From Actinoplanes xinjiangensis (GTDB lineage Bacteria > Actinomycetota > Actinomycetes > Mycobacteriales > Micromonosporaceae), in contig NZ_QGGR01000005.1 of NCBI RefSeq assembly GCF_003148685.1, positions 1-64,000 of the forward strand: a stretch of 64,000 nucleotides of DNA, in the 5' to 3' direction. The translations under genes and the position numbers were made by a program. Positions 25,162-33,140 of the stretch are shown one piece after another. The first letter of the stretch is position 1, and every line of letters begins with the position of its first letter. The notes under the pieces were generated by a model. The model saw only the letters and a program-made list of their open reading frames with translations, had not been told where the DNA came from and did no database searches.

Positions 25162-26220
25162 ATGATCACGATCGAAGCGCCCCGGCTCCGTGCCGCCTCG
25201 GACGTCCCCGGCGGGCGTCGCAAGCAGCGCGTCTCCATGGCTGACGTGGCCCGCCTCGCCGGAGTCTCCTCACAGACCGTCTCCCGCGTCGCCAACGGCG
25301 CGGCCGGCGTCGTTGAAACCACCCGCGAGCAGGTGCTCGCCGCCATGAGCGAACTCGGTTACCGGCCCAACAGCGCGGCCCGGTCACTGCGCTACGGGCG
25401 GTTCAACACGATCGGCGTCATCCTGTTCGGGTTGGCGTCGATCGGCAACAGCCGCACCGTCGAGGCGATCGCCACCCACGCCGCCGCCGAGGGCTACGCG
25501 ATAACCCTCATCCCGGTCGGTGCCGCCACCCAGGACAACGTCATGGGAGCGTTCACCAGAATGGGCGAGCTGGCCGTCGACGGCGTCATCCTCATCATCG
25601 AGGTGCACCTGCTCGACGCGTCCGCCGTCGCCATCCCGCCCGGCGTCCACGTGGTCGTCGTCGACTCCGACGCCGGGGACCGCTACCCCGTCGTCGACAC
25701 CGACCAGGCCGACGGCGCCCGGCAGGCGGTCCGGCACCTGCTCGAACTCGGGCACCGTACGGTCCGGCACGTGGCCGGCCCCGTCGAGTCCTACGCCGCC
25801 GAACGCCGCGCCGGCGCCTGGCGCCACGTCCTCGAAGAAGCCGGGCGTCCCGTCCACACCCCCGAACGCGGCGACTGGTCCGCCGACTCCGGCTACCACG
25901 CCGGCCTGCGCCTCGCCGCCGACCCCGCCTGCACCGCGATCTTCGCCGCCAACGACCAGATGGCCCTCGGCGTCCTCCGCGCGCTCCACGAACGCGGCCG
26001 CCGCGTACCGGCGGACGTCAGCGTCGTCGGCTTCGACGACATCGCCGACGCCGGCTCCTACCTTCCCCCGCTGACCACCGTCCACCAGGACTTCGCCGAG
26101 GTCGGCCGCCGGTGCGTGCACGCCCTGCTACGCCAGATCCACGACGAACCGGCCGACGCCGGCACCGACCTGGTCGCGACCCGACTGGTCATTCGCGGGA
26201 GCACGGCCCCACCGGGGTGA
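25162..26220 (+). CDS. LacI-family repressor of the beta-galactoside operon
   Basis: 352 residues: a helix-turn-helix at about 26-70 (MADVARLAGVSSQTVSRVAN, then the ARSLRYGR hinge) and a sugar-binding domain (about 85-345). A basic 25-residue extension precedes the HTH. AAGGAG abuts the ATG at 25162 with no spacing, which is unusual; the next ATG (25237, start of the HTH) lacks an SD. Divergent from the transporter operon with two shared perfect operators, so it should repress both until a galactoside binds. Confidence 0.9.
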   Translation: MITIEAPRLRAASDVPGGRRKQRVSMADVARLAGVSSQTVSRVANGAAGVVETTREQVLAAMSELGYRPNSAARSLRYGRFNTIGVILFGLASIGNSRTVEAIATHAAAEGYAITLIPVGAATQDNVMGAFTRMGELAVDGVILIIEVHLLDASAVAIPPGVHVVVVDSDAGDRYPVVDTDQADGARQAVRHLLELGHRTVRHVAGPVESYAAERRAGAWRHVLEEAGRPVHTPERGDWSADSGYHAGLRLAADPACTAIFAANDQMALGVLRALHERGRRVPADVSVVGFDDIADAGSYLPPLTTVHQDFAEVGRRCVHALLRQIHDEPADAGTDLVATRLVIRGSTAPPG

Positions 26221-26373
26221 TCGCCGGCGACGGGCACCCGGACCGCGAAGGACTTCGTCGGGCCGCGCGAGCGACGGCACGGACGAGGTGACGCCCGATG
26301 GTCACGCTGTCCCTACCCGCGCCCGGGAGCCTGCACCAGTGACCGCACCGGATCCGCTCGGCACCGTCAAGGG

Positions 26374-26641
26374 ATGACGTTTCTTCGCTGGGGCATCGCC
26401 GCGCTGTGCGGCGCGTTGCTGGCCGGAACGGCGCCCGTGGCCGTCACCGCCTCCGGCCGGGCGCGTGGCGCACTGGTCTCCGACACCCTGATCGCGGCAT
26501 ACGACGCCGGTCAGGTGGGCGCCTATCTGACCGGCTCCGGGCTGGACCCCGCCCGGGCCCGGTACGCCGTCGACGCACACCGCATCGTCTACCGGACCGT
26601 CGATCCGCACGGCCGGCCGACGACCGCCAGCGCGTTGACTG
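26374..26641 (+). pseudogene. 5' remnant of a secreted alpha/beta hydrolase
   Basis: About 88 codons encode a signal peptide (MTFLRWGIAALCGALLAGTAP) and the N-terminal start of a secretory lipase/esterase-type hydrolase (ARYAVDAHRIVYRTVDPHGR then PTTASAL). In intact relatives this leads directly into the catalytic domain. Here the homology stops at about 26640 and the frame runs on, out of register, through the following gerW gene, so the catalytic part is deleted. An unlikely alternative is a functional 264-residue protein using this frame throughout. Confidence 0.65.
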
Positions 26642-26686
26642 ATGGCGGACCCTGGAGGAAGACCTCCGAGACGAAGGGTGCCACCC

Positions 26687-27052
26687 ATGCCGTCGAAACT
26701 CAGCGCCACCGAGATCCTGGACCGTGCCCGGACAGGCGCTTCGACCGCCGGCCGTGTCTTCGGCGAACCCATCGAACGCGACGGCGTCACGGTCGTCCCG
26801 GTAGCCGTGATCCACGGAGGCGGCGGAGCCGGTGCGGGCAGCGGCTCCCTAGAAGACAGCGACAAACCGGAGGGCGAGGGCTCCGGCGGCGGTTTCGGCT
26901 TCTCCGCCCGCCCGGCCGGTGTCTACGTGATCCGCGACGGCGACGCCCGGTGGCGTCCGGCCCTGGACGTCAACAAGATCATCGCCGGTGGGCAGCTCCT
27001 GGTCCTCGCCGCCCTACTCGTCGCGGGCTCCGTCCTTCGCCGCCGCCACTGA
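26687..27052 (+). CDS. GerW-family sporulation protein
   Basis: 121 residues of the GerW/YtfJ family. The conserved core FGEPIERDGVTVVPVAVIHGG (about residues 24-44) and the glycine-rich GGGGAGAGSG follow it, then a C-terminal hydrophobic helix (GGQLLVLAALLVAGSVL). Members are spore-associated in Bacillus and common in actinomycetes; the biochemical role is not known. The ATG at 26687 has AGGGTG a few nt upstream. The broken hydrolase lies directly before it. Confidence 0.85.
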   Translation: MPSKLSATEILDRARTGASTAGRVFGEPIERDGVTVVPVAVIHGGGGAGAGSGSLEDSDKPEGEGSGGGFGFSARPAGVYVIRDGDARWRPALDVNKIIAGGQLLVLAALLVAGSVLRRRH

Positions 27053-27098
27053 CCCGAGCCGCTTCTCTCCCCGCCGGCCCGCTGACAGTCACCGCAAC

Positions 27099-27140
27099 GT
27101 CCGGCCCGGGCGTCCCTTTGCGCACCGACCCGGGCCGGAC
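27099..27140. terminator. Bidirectional hairpin between gerW-like and PilZ genes
   Basis: A perfect 12-bp inverted repeat (27099-27110, 27129-27140) with an 18-nt loop lies in the gap between two convergent genes. Confidence 0.6.
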
Positions 27141-27199
27141 CCGAACCGCCATGGTGATCGACTGCTGACATTCGGCGCCCCGGCTTCCCGGTGGGGACG

Positions 27200-27886
27200 T
27201 CAGGCGCTTCGCTTGTTGCGGCGGCGCTCGCCGATCTCCCAGGCCAGGATGTACTGGCGGATGGTCTGGGCCAGGTCCTCCTTGGTGTCGAAGGTGAGGA
27301 TCAGGTGCTGGCCGGGGTCGCCGTGGGGGGCGTCGCGCACGTTGTGCACCACACCGCTGAGCGTCGCCTCGGCGGTGCCCAGCCAGACCGTGGCCTCGAC
27401 CCGGTCGCCCTGGGTCAGGGAGGTGGCCTCGTCGATCCAGCAGCGCAGGCCGCCCTCGCTGATGTCCAGCAGGACACCCTCGGCGGGCTGGCCGCTGACC
27501 TCGGCCTCCAGGCGGACCACGGCGCCGGCTCCGCCGCGTACGAACTCTCGGCGGTTGTCGTGCCGGGGTTTGCCGGACGGCGTGAGGATCCAGCGCAGCG
27601 GGGCACTGCCGGACACCACGACGAGGCGGCAGGGCAGGACCACGCGGGTACGGGGCGGGGCCCAGAAGACCTCGAACTCCTGGCCGGGCTCGAACATGGC
27701 GAGGCCGGTCGTCTCCAGCGGCGCGGCGACGCTGAACGTGTCGCCGTCGATGGACTCCAGCTTCGAACGGAGGTTCACGCCGTCGCCGAGGACCAGGAAG
27801 ATCGGGTCGCCGATGGCCGGAAGCTCGACGTCGGCCAATCCTCCAGCGCCTGGGACCGACATCACTCCAGCTGCACCGTTGCTCAT
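27200..27886 (-). CDS. PilZ-domain c-di-GMP-binding protein, YcgR-like
   Basis: About 228 residues. The N-terminal half is a YcgR-N-like beta domain (about 20-110). The C-terminal PilZ domain (about 112-225) has both c-di-GMP signatures: RREFVR (R-x-x-x-R) and DISEGGLRCW (D-x-S-x-x-G). It would bind cyclic di-GMP and act through protein contact in the cytosol. Two adjacent ATGs are possible (27889, 27886); GGAGAG spacing favours the second. Divergent from the sigma factor gene 183 bp away. Confidence 0.88.
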   Translation of the reverse strand: MSNGAAGVMSVPGAGGLADVELPAIGDPIFLVLGDGVNLRSKLESIDGDTFSVAAPLETTGLAMFEPGQEFEVFWAPPRTRVVLPCRLVVVSGSAPLRWILTPSGKPRHDNRREFVRGGAGAVVRLEAEVSGQPAEGVLLDISEGGLRCWIDEATSLTQGDRVEATVWLGTAEATLSGVVHNVRDAPHGDPGQHLILTFDTKEDLAQTIRQYILAWEIGERRRNKRSA

Positions 27887-28021
27887 CATTCACCTCTCCG
27901 GGATGCCCGTTCACGGCTGGTCGGGTCGCCCCTTCTCATCGGCAGTCCGCGGCCGTACGTGAACATCCCGGGGCCGCCGGGGCGACCGGCAGGTGTGACG
28001 GCCGTCGCGGAGAGGAAAAAA

Positions 28022-28031
28022 CTTCCGGAAG
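28022..28031. promoter_or_regulatory. Short palindrome before the sigma/repeat/amidoligase operon
   Basis: CTTCCGGAAG is a perfect 10-bp palindrome 38 bp before the GTG of the sigma gene, right after an A6 run. It is a candidate operator or part of the promoter; no regulator is evident. Confidence 0.3.
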
Positions 28032-28069
28032 GGACTGCACAATCCGGCGCCGGGATGCGTCGATGAGGT

Positions 28070-28588
28070 GTGACCTTCGAGCAATTCGCGTTGGCCCGCC
28101 TGCCCAGCCTGCTCCGATATGCGGTCGTCCTCACCGGCGATCGTGATCTGGCGCAGGATGTCGTGCAGGAGGTGCTGGCGCGCGCCCAGGTCCGCTGGAA
28201 ACGCATCAGTGACGCCGACTCACCGGAGGCGTACGTCCGGCGCATGGTGCTCAACGAGTACCTGTCGTGGCGGCGCAGCTGGGCGGTGCGCCACATCCAC
28301 GCGGCCGGGGAACGGTTGATCGAACTCGACGACGCACGCGGGGGCGTCCGCGACCACGCGGACGGTGTGGTCGAGGCCGACGCGCTCTGGCACCGGCTGT
28401 CCGCTCTCGGGCGCAAGCAGCGTGCGGTGCTGGTGTTGCGCTACTACGAGCAGCTGGACGACGACGCCATCGCCGACCTGCTGGGGTGCGCGCCCGCCAC
28501 GGTGCGCAGCCATGCGTCGAGGGCACTGCAGATCCTCCGGCTCAATCAGCAGTCGGAGCTACGAGTCCACGCCGAGGAGAGGTCGTGA
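28070..28588 (+). CDS. SigE-family RNA polymerase sigma factor
   Basis: 172 residues, the size of the actinomycete SigE-like ECF group. Region 2 starts FEQFALARLPSLLRYAVVLTG with DRDLAQDVVQEVLARAQVRW. Region 4 has LSALGRKQRAVLVLRYYEQL and DDDAIADLLGCAPATVRSHA. The GTG is the only start that keeps the family N-terminus; GAGG sits unusually close to it. Its TGA overlaps the next gene (GTGA), which in turn overlaps the third gene, so three proteins are made as one unit. Confidence 0.9.
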   Translation: MTFEQFALARLPSLLRYAVVLTGDRDLAQDVVQEVLARAQVRWKRISDADSPEAYVRRMVLNEYLSWRRSWAVRHIHAAGERLIELDDARGGVRDHADGVVEADALWHRLSALGRKQRAVLVLRYYEQLDDDAIADLLGCAPATVRSHASRALQILRLNQQSELRVHAEERS

Positions 28589-29430
28589 ACGAGCACGGAG
28601 ACCGGCTGCGCGAAGCCTTCACCAAGCACGAGACCGAGACGCCGGACCCCGCAGCGGTTTACGCCCGCGTCGAGGAGCTGGCGAAGAAATACAAGTGGCG
28701 CCGGTTCGGAGTGCAGGCCGCGGGTGGGGTGGCGCTGAGCGCCGGCCTGATCGCGGGCATCACCCAGCTGCCGGCGATCCTGCCCGCAGCCCCGGCTCCG
28801 AGCAACGCGCCGGCCTTCCAGGTCGCCGCACCGGTCGCGACGGTCGACCCGTCCGCACCGCTCACCGAGGACGAGGTCAAGGCCGGGATCGCCGCCTACT
28901 TCCAGGCCGGTTTCGGCTACGACAACGCGGTCCAGCTGGCCAAGCTGTGGAACCTCGCGGCTGACCAGATCGGGCAGGTCAAGGCGGTCGCCGGGCAGAA
29001 GCTGCTGGCCGGGGAGATCCTTCCGGTCACCGCGAAGCCGAACCCCGACGGACCCGTCGAGCCGACCGAAGACCCGGCCGACGCCCAGATCAACAAGCAG
29101 GTCGAGGAGTTCTTCCTCCAGGGCTACGACTGGGACGACGCGGTCGTGCTGGCCAAGCTGTGGAAGATGGACAATCCGGGCGACGCCAAGGCCGAAGCCG
29201 GCAAGCGCCTGCTCGCCGGTGAGTCACTGCCGGGCGGCGTCGAGCCGGACAGGCAGCAGATCGAGGAGGGCAAGAAGGCCCGCCTGGCGAACATCTTCTG
29301 GGACGCCGGCTACGACGGTCAGGATGCCGAGAAGCTCGCGAAACTCTGGAAGCTGGACGACGCGTACGCGGCCAAGGTCGAGGCCGGACGGCGGCTGAAG
29401 GCCGGCGAGACGCTCCCGATCCAGCCGTGA
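28585..29430 (+). CDS. Single-pass membrane protein with three ~46-residue repeats
   Basis: 281 residues. A charged cytosolic segment (1-40) resembles the N-terminus of the anti-sigma partners found after SigE-like genes. One membrane helix follows (about 44-60, QAAGGVALSAGLIAGI), then an Ala/Pro linker and three related repeats at about 101-147, 172-216 and 233-279. The repeat pattern is F-x-x-G-[YF]-x-x-x-D-A-x-x-LAKLWK, some 12 residues, then AGRRLLAGExLP. I do not recognise this repeat. It is probably extracytoplasmic, helical, and linked to both the sigma factor and the amidoligase by overlapping reading frames. Confidence 0.7.
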   Translation: MNEHGDRLREAFTKHETETPDPAAVYARVEELAKKYKWRRFGVQAAGGVALSAGLIAGITQLPAILPAAPAPSNAPAFQVAAPVATVDPSAPLTEDEVKAGIAAYFQAGFGYDNAVQLAKLWNLAADQIGQVKAVAGQKLLAGEILPVTAKPNPDGPVEPTEDPADAQINKQVEEFFLQGYDWDDAVVLAKLWKMDNPGDAKAEAGKRLLAGESLPGGVEPDRQQIEEGKKARLANIFWDAGYDGQDAEKLAKLWKLDDAYAAKVEAGRRLKAGETLPIQP

Positions 29431-30500
29431 CCCCGGGTCTGCGCCGGCGGATCGGCTTCGAAATCGAGTTGATGGCCCCTCCGGGGGTCAGCCGGCGCAC
29501 CCTCGCCATGGACCTGGCCGGACGCTGTGGGGGCAGTGTCCGGCCGGTGTGGCACCACGACAGCGAGCCGTCCCTGGTCCCCGGCCTGGGACGGTTTCTG
29601 CATCTCACCCAGGGTTTCGAGGTGCGGCGGCCGGGCGGGGAACTGCTGTGCACGCTCGTCGACGACGTCACCCTGATGCACGGTCTCGATCCGCGGGCAC
29701 CGGCCGTCCCCGGCTGGCACCGGATCCTCACCGACGACACCCGGCTGCTGCGCCTGCTCGCCGTCCAGTGCGATCCGGGCGCCCACCTGCCGGAGGTGCT
29801 GGCGCCGGCGGCCCTGCTCTGGGGCACCGACGTCCAGCAGCACGGCCGGATCTTCCGGCTCGACGACCCGGCCGGCGCGACGGTGGCCCTGGCCTCCCCG
29901 GCCGGCGGCGAACGCGAACGCCCCTGCGAGATCGTCACCGCGCCGATCGCGGAGGACCATCACGCCGCGCTCGCCGAACTCCTCGAACCGGCCCGCGAGC
30001 TGGGTTTCACCGTTCCGCACGAGGCGGCGGTGCACCTGCACGTCGACGGGGCGCCGTTCCGGTCACCGGATGCGCTGGCCAACGTGGTGCGCCTGTTCGC
30101 CCACTACCGGGAGGCGCTGCGGGAACTGCTAGCCACCAACCCGGCCTGCCGCCGGCTCGCGCCACTCCCGGCGCCGCTGGTCACCGCGGTCGAGGGCAAA
30201 CCGACGACCGACGAACTCCGCAAGGCTGCCTCCGACGGCGGTCTGACCAAATTCTTCGACGTCAACCTGACGCAGGTACTCACCGACACACCGATCCGCG
30301 ACACGGTCGAGATCCGCATCCTGCCGGGCGCCCTCGACGCGGCGGAAATCATCCACCGGGCCGCGCTGATCGACCTGCTCCTCACCCGCTGCGCCGATCC
30401 GGCGCCGATCCCGCCGCCGGCCGACCCCGGATCCGCGGTGGAGACGCTGCTGGAAATGGCCGCGGAAAGCCTTAACAACCTTGAGGGGTACGGCCAGTAG
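29427..30500 (+). CDS. Amidoligase-family enzyme (Amidoligase_2-like)
   Basis: 357 residues of the COOH-NH2 ligase (glutamine-synthetase-fold) amidoligase superfamily. Key motifs are visible: IGFEIEL at the N-terminus with Glu12 and Glu14, PCEIVTAPI with Glu168, VHLHVDG (His203/His205) and VEIRILPG with Glu295 and Arg297. Such enzymes form amide bonds with ATP; substrates in this family are mostly unknown and peptide or cell-wall modification has been proposed. No signal peptide, so cytosolic. The GTG start overlaps the upstream stop. Followed by a stretch with no gene and the 63-bp repeat array. Confidence 0.82.
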   Translation: MTPGLRRRIGFEIELMAPPGVSRRTLAMDLAGRCGGSVRPVWHHDSEPSLVPGLGRFLHLTQGFEVRRPGGELLCTLVDDVTLMHGLDPRAPAVPGWHRILTDDTRLLRLLAVQCDPGAHLPEVLAPAALLWGTDVQQHGRIFRLDDPAGATVALASPAGGERERPCEIVTAPIAEDHHAALAELLEPARELGFTVPHEAAVHLHVDGAPFRSPDALANVVRLFAHYREALRELLATNPACRRLAPLPAPLVTAVEGKPTTDELRKAASDGGLTKFFDVNLTQVLTDTPIRDTVEIRILPGALDAAEIIHRAALIDLLLTRCADPAPIPPPADPGSAVETLLEMAAESLNNLEGYGQ

Positions 30501-30725
30501 GAGCACCGTGAGCCACCCCGCGACGCAGGCGGCCCCGCACGGCCCGGCCCCGGCCGCCGGGCTGCTGCCCACCTCCCCCAACCCCCACACTCAGCCGCTC
30601 ACCGCGTCACCAGCCACCGAGTCTTCGGCCCCAATCGTGTCTGCACGGCCTACTACACCGGGGCCGCTGGTGCGTTCCACGAACGGCGGAGCGTCTGATC
30701 GCGGTGCGTGCCGCCGATCTTGCTC
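30501..30725. other. Non-coding stretch after the amidoligase gene
   Basis: The 646-bp gap up to the dioxygenase gene begins with about 225 bp in which I see no credible gene, promoter or long hairpin. The rest of the gap holds a repeat pair and a gene remnant, listed separately. Confidence 0.5.
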
Positions 30726-30842
30726 GGCTGGTTCCCACCGCTGTCTCAGGCCCCTCGAGACAGCGGTGCGAACCAGCCGAGAAGAACCGGCTGGCCGTCA
30801 CCGGTGCCTCAGCACGCCTGAGACAGCGGTGGGGGCCAGCCG
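30726..30842. repeat. Two-unit palindromic repeat array, 63-bp period (REP-like, locus B)
   Basis: Units start at 30726 and 30789, again 63 bp apart. The first is a 53-bp palindrome: 22-bp arms (30726-30747, 30757-30778) with a single mismatch and a 9-nt loop, ends GGCTGG and CCAGCC. The second (30789-30842) has the same ends and a weaker stem. Sequence and period match the array at 15742-15922, defining a dispersed family. Confidence 0.85.
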
Positions 30843-30865
30843 AGCGTGAGCCACGGTTAAGCAGG

Positions 30866-31069
30866 TGGGTGCCGGCCACGCTGATCGACAACGGGATGCC
30901 GGTCGTGCTGATGACCGCGGCGTCGCTCGGTGTCACGGGGCGGGAGTCCCCGGCCGAGCTGGAGGCGGATGCGCGGCTGTGCCGCCGGGTGGAGCAGCTG
31001 CGACTACTCGCGGGCAGAATGATGCGTCTGGGGTTGGGAACGCGACGACCGTACCGAAGAGGTGTCTGA
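30866..31069 (+). pseudogene. PrpF-family (oxalomesaconate tautomerase-like) gene remnant
   Basis: About 67 codons encode a fragment with WVPATLIDNGMPVVLM, then LGVTGRESPAELEAD and RRVEQLRLLAGRMM. This is an internal stretch of PrpF/4-oxalomesaconate tautomerase-type proteins, normally about 350-400 residues. Neither the start nor the rest is present: the repeat array ends 24 bp upstream and the frame stops at 31069. It is a decayed or insertion-truncated gene. Confidence 0.65.
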
Positions 31070-31146
31070 CCTCGCCGCCGGCCCGCCTTCTCATGGAGTA
31101 CTACGGAAGGAGCCGTCGTCCATGGTCGAGGAAACGGCTGAGAACA

Positions 31147-32097
31147 ATGGCTGAGAAGATCCGCGACATCGCGCACGTCTCCGCGGTGCAACTGCTGACG
31201 CCCGTCCTCGACGACACCGTCCGGTTCTTCACCGAGCAGATGGCCATGGAGGTCGTCGAGCGCCGCGGCGACAGCGCCTACCTGCATGCGTGGGACGACT
31301 ACGAGCACTTCACCGTCAAGGTCACCGGCGCGGGTACGTCCGGCATCGGGCGGACCTGGCTGCGCGCCCGCAGCCCCGAGGCCCTCCAGCGGCGGGTCCG
31401 CGACATCGAGGCCGCCGGTCTCGGGCAGGGGTGGAGCTCCGACGAGCCGGGGTACGGGCCGGTGTTCCACTTCACCGACCCGGACGGGCATCCGTTCGGC
31501 CTCTACTACGAGACGAAACGCTATGTGGCGTCGGAGGCCACCCGTCCGTCGCTGAAGAACCAGGCCGCGCGCTTCCCCGGCCGGGGCGCCAACGTGCGTC
31601 GGCTGGACCACGTCAACTACCTGGCCCGGGACGTGCCGCGCAACGAGGAGTTCCTGGCGGGGGCGCTGACCGGGCGGGCCAGCGAACAGATCGTGCTGAA
31701 CGACGGAACCACGGCCGCCGTCTGGTACACGTTCACCGACAAGTCCTACGACCTCGTCTACACCCGCGACCGGACCGGTGCCGAGGGGCGCCTGCATCAC
31801 GTGGCGTTCGCGACCGACACCCGCGAGGACATCCTGCGGGCCGCCGACGTGTTCCTCGAAGCCGGCGTGCACATCGAGGCCGGACCCCACAAACACGCCA
31901 TTCAACAGACGTTCTTCCTGTACGTGTGGGAGCCCGGCGGCAACCGCATCGAACTCTGCAACGCCGGCGCCCGGCTGCTGCTCGCCCCCGACCACGAGGT
32001 GGTCACCTGGACCGAGACCGAACGCGCCAAAGGACAGGCGTGGGGTCTGAAGACGATCGAGTCGTTCCACACCCACGGCACGCCGCCGGTGGTCTAG
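31147..32097 (+). CDS. Extradiol ring-cleavage dioxygenase (catechol 2,3-dioxygenase type, VOC)
   Basis: 316 residues, two vicinal-oxygen-chelate domains. The C-terminal domain carries the Fe(II) triad: His155 (RRLDHVNYL), His218 (RLHHVAFAT) and Glu269 (GGNRIELC), with Tyr259 nearby. The N-terminal domain (1-125) is the non-catalytic half. It would open a catechol-like ring meta to the hydroxyls. The ATG at 31147 was chosen because the family begins IAHVSAVQLLTPVLDD a few residues later; an in-frame ATG at 31093 is the alternative. It follows a PrpF remnant, whose family also acts in aromatic ring degradation. Confidence 0.88.
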   Translation: MAEKIRDIAHVSAVQLLTPVLDDTVRFFTEQMAMEVVERRGDSAYLHAWDDYEHFTVKVTGAGTSGIGRTWLRARSPEALQRRVRDIEAAGLGQGWSSDEPGYGPVFHFTDPDGHPFGLYYETKRYVASEATRPSLKNQAARFPGRGANVRRLDHVNYLARDVPRNEEFLAGALTGRASEQIVLNDGTTAAVWYTFTDKSYDLVYTRDRTGAEGRLHHVAFATDTREDILRAADVFLEAGVHIEAGPHKHAIQQTFFLYVWEPGGNRIELCNAGARLLLAPDHEVVTWTETERAKGQAWGLKTIESFHTHGTPPVV

Positions 32098-32174
32098 GGG
32101 TGGCCGCCGTTCTCCTCCAGGGAGCGCAGCACCTCGATGACACAAAACGATACCGCCGGGGACGGGGTGGTTCG

Positions 32175-32212
32175 GCGGGGCGCTTCCGGTCGTACCGGAA
32201 AGGCGGCCCCGC
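32175..32212. terminator. Bidirectional hairpin between convergent genes
   Basis: An imperfect inverted repeat with arms GCGGGGC...TTCCGGT and ACCGGAA...GCCCCGC, a 3-nt loop and one small bulge, located between the dioxygenase and alpha/beta hydrolase genes, which end facing each other. Confidence 0.6.
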
Positions 32213-32230
32213 GGCGCCGGACCGGAAGGG

Positions 32231-32998
32231 TCAGCGGGTGTTGAGGAAGGTGACCAGTTCGTCGGCGAAGGCCGGCTGCCGGACCGCGCCCAGGTGATCG
32301 CCCTCGATGACCGCCAGGCGGGCGTTCGGGATGGCCTTGGCCAGGAGTTCGGGACGGGCGGCCAGAACGTCGTCGCGGCCGGCGATCAGCAGGGTGGGCA
32401 CGGCGATCGAGTCCAGCGGGATCGGGCTGGCGTGGAGGGCGGCGGCCTGGGCGGCGAGCGCCGTGCGGTCGCCGTCGACCGTGTCGACGAATGCGCGGAA
32501 ACCGGCTGCGGCCGGGTGCGTGATCGTGGCCGGGTCGTCGGTGTGGAACGCCTCGCGGAACGCCTCGGCGGGGATGACCCGGGTGTCGACACCGCCGAGC
32601 TCGACGACCGCCGAACCGACACCGCCGATGACCAGCCGGCGCAGGCGGGGGTCGCGGGTGGCAAGGATGAGCGACACGATCGCGCCCATCGAGTACCCGG
32701 CCACGTCGACCTGCTCGACCCTCAGCAGATCGAGCAGCGTGATGACGTCCCGGGCCATCCTGGTCTCCCCGTAGACGGCCGGGTCGTGCGGTTTACCGGA
32801 GCGGCCGTGACCGCGCGCGTCGACGGCGATGACCCGGCGGCCGGTGGCGGTCAGGGCCGCGACGACGCCGGGCGAGACCCAGTTGGACCGGCCGTCGGCG
32901 ATGAAACCGTGGTGCAGGAGCACGGGTGGCAGCTCGGCGTCGCCGTCCCAGTGATCCCAGTAGATCTCCACACCGTCGGTGGCCTCGAAGGTCGGCAT
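32231..32998 (-). CDS. Alpha/beta hydrolase
   Basis: 255 residues, complete alpha/beta-hydrolase fold without signal peptide. The catalytic residues look intact: Ser103 in GYSMGA, Asp209/210 in IAGRDDVLA and His235 in EGDHLGAV. The oxyanion region is HHGFIADG. GGAGAGGA lies about 9 nt before the ATG at 32998; a longer open frame upstream is excluded because it crosses the LysR promoter. Next to an extradiol dioxygenase it might hydrolyse a ring-cleavage product, but this is context only. Confidence 0.85.
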   Translation of the reverse strand: MPTFEATDGVEIYWDHWDGDAELPPVLLHHGFIADGRSNWVSPGVVAALTATGRRVIAVDARGHGRSGKPHDPAVYGETRMARDVITLLDLLRVEQVDVAGYSMGAIVSLILATRDPRLRRLVIGGVGSAVVELGGVDTRVIPAEAFREAFHTDDPATITHPAAAGFRAFVDTVDGDRTALAAQAAALHASPIPLDSIAVPTLLIAGRDDVLAARPELLAKAIPNARLAVIEGDHLGAVRQPAFADELVTFLNTR

Positions 32999-33140
32999 CG
33001 GCGGATTCCTCTCCAGTTCGGCTCGGGCGCACGACAGCGTATGTGCGGAACGCGCCTGCGGTATCGGTGAGATCGCCGGTGTGGTCACCATGTGCGACGC
33101 GGGGAGCACCAACGATGTTGATCGCGATACATTGCGGGCT

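Noticed and set aside
26374..27168. A 264-codon gene running through gerW
   Set aside because: Only the first ~88 codons resemble a protein family; after 26641 it is the out-of-frame shadow of GerW.
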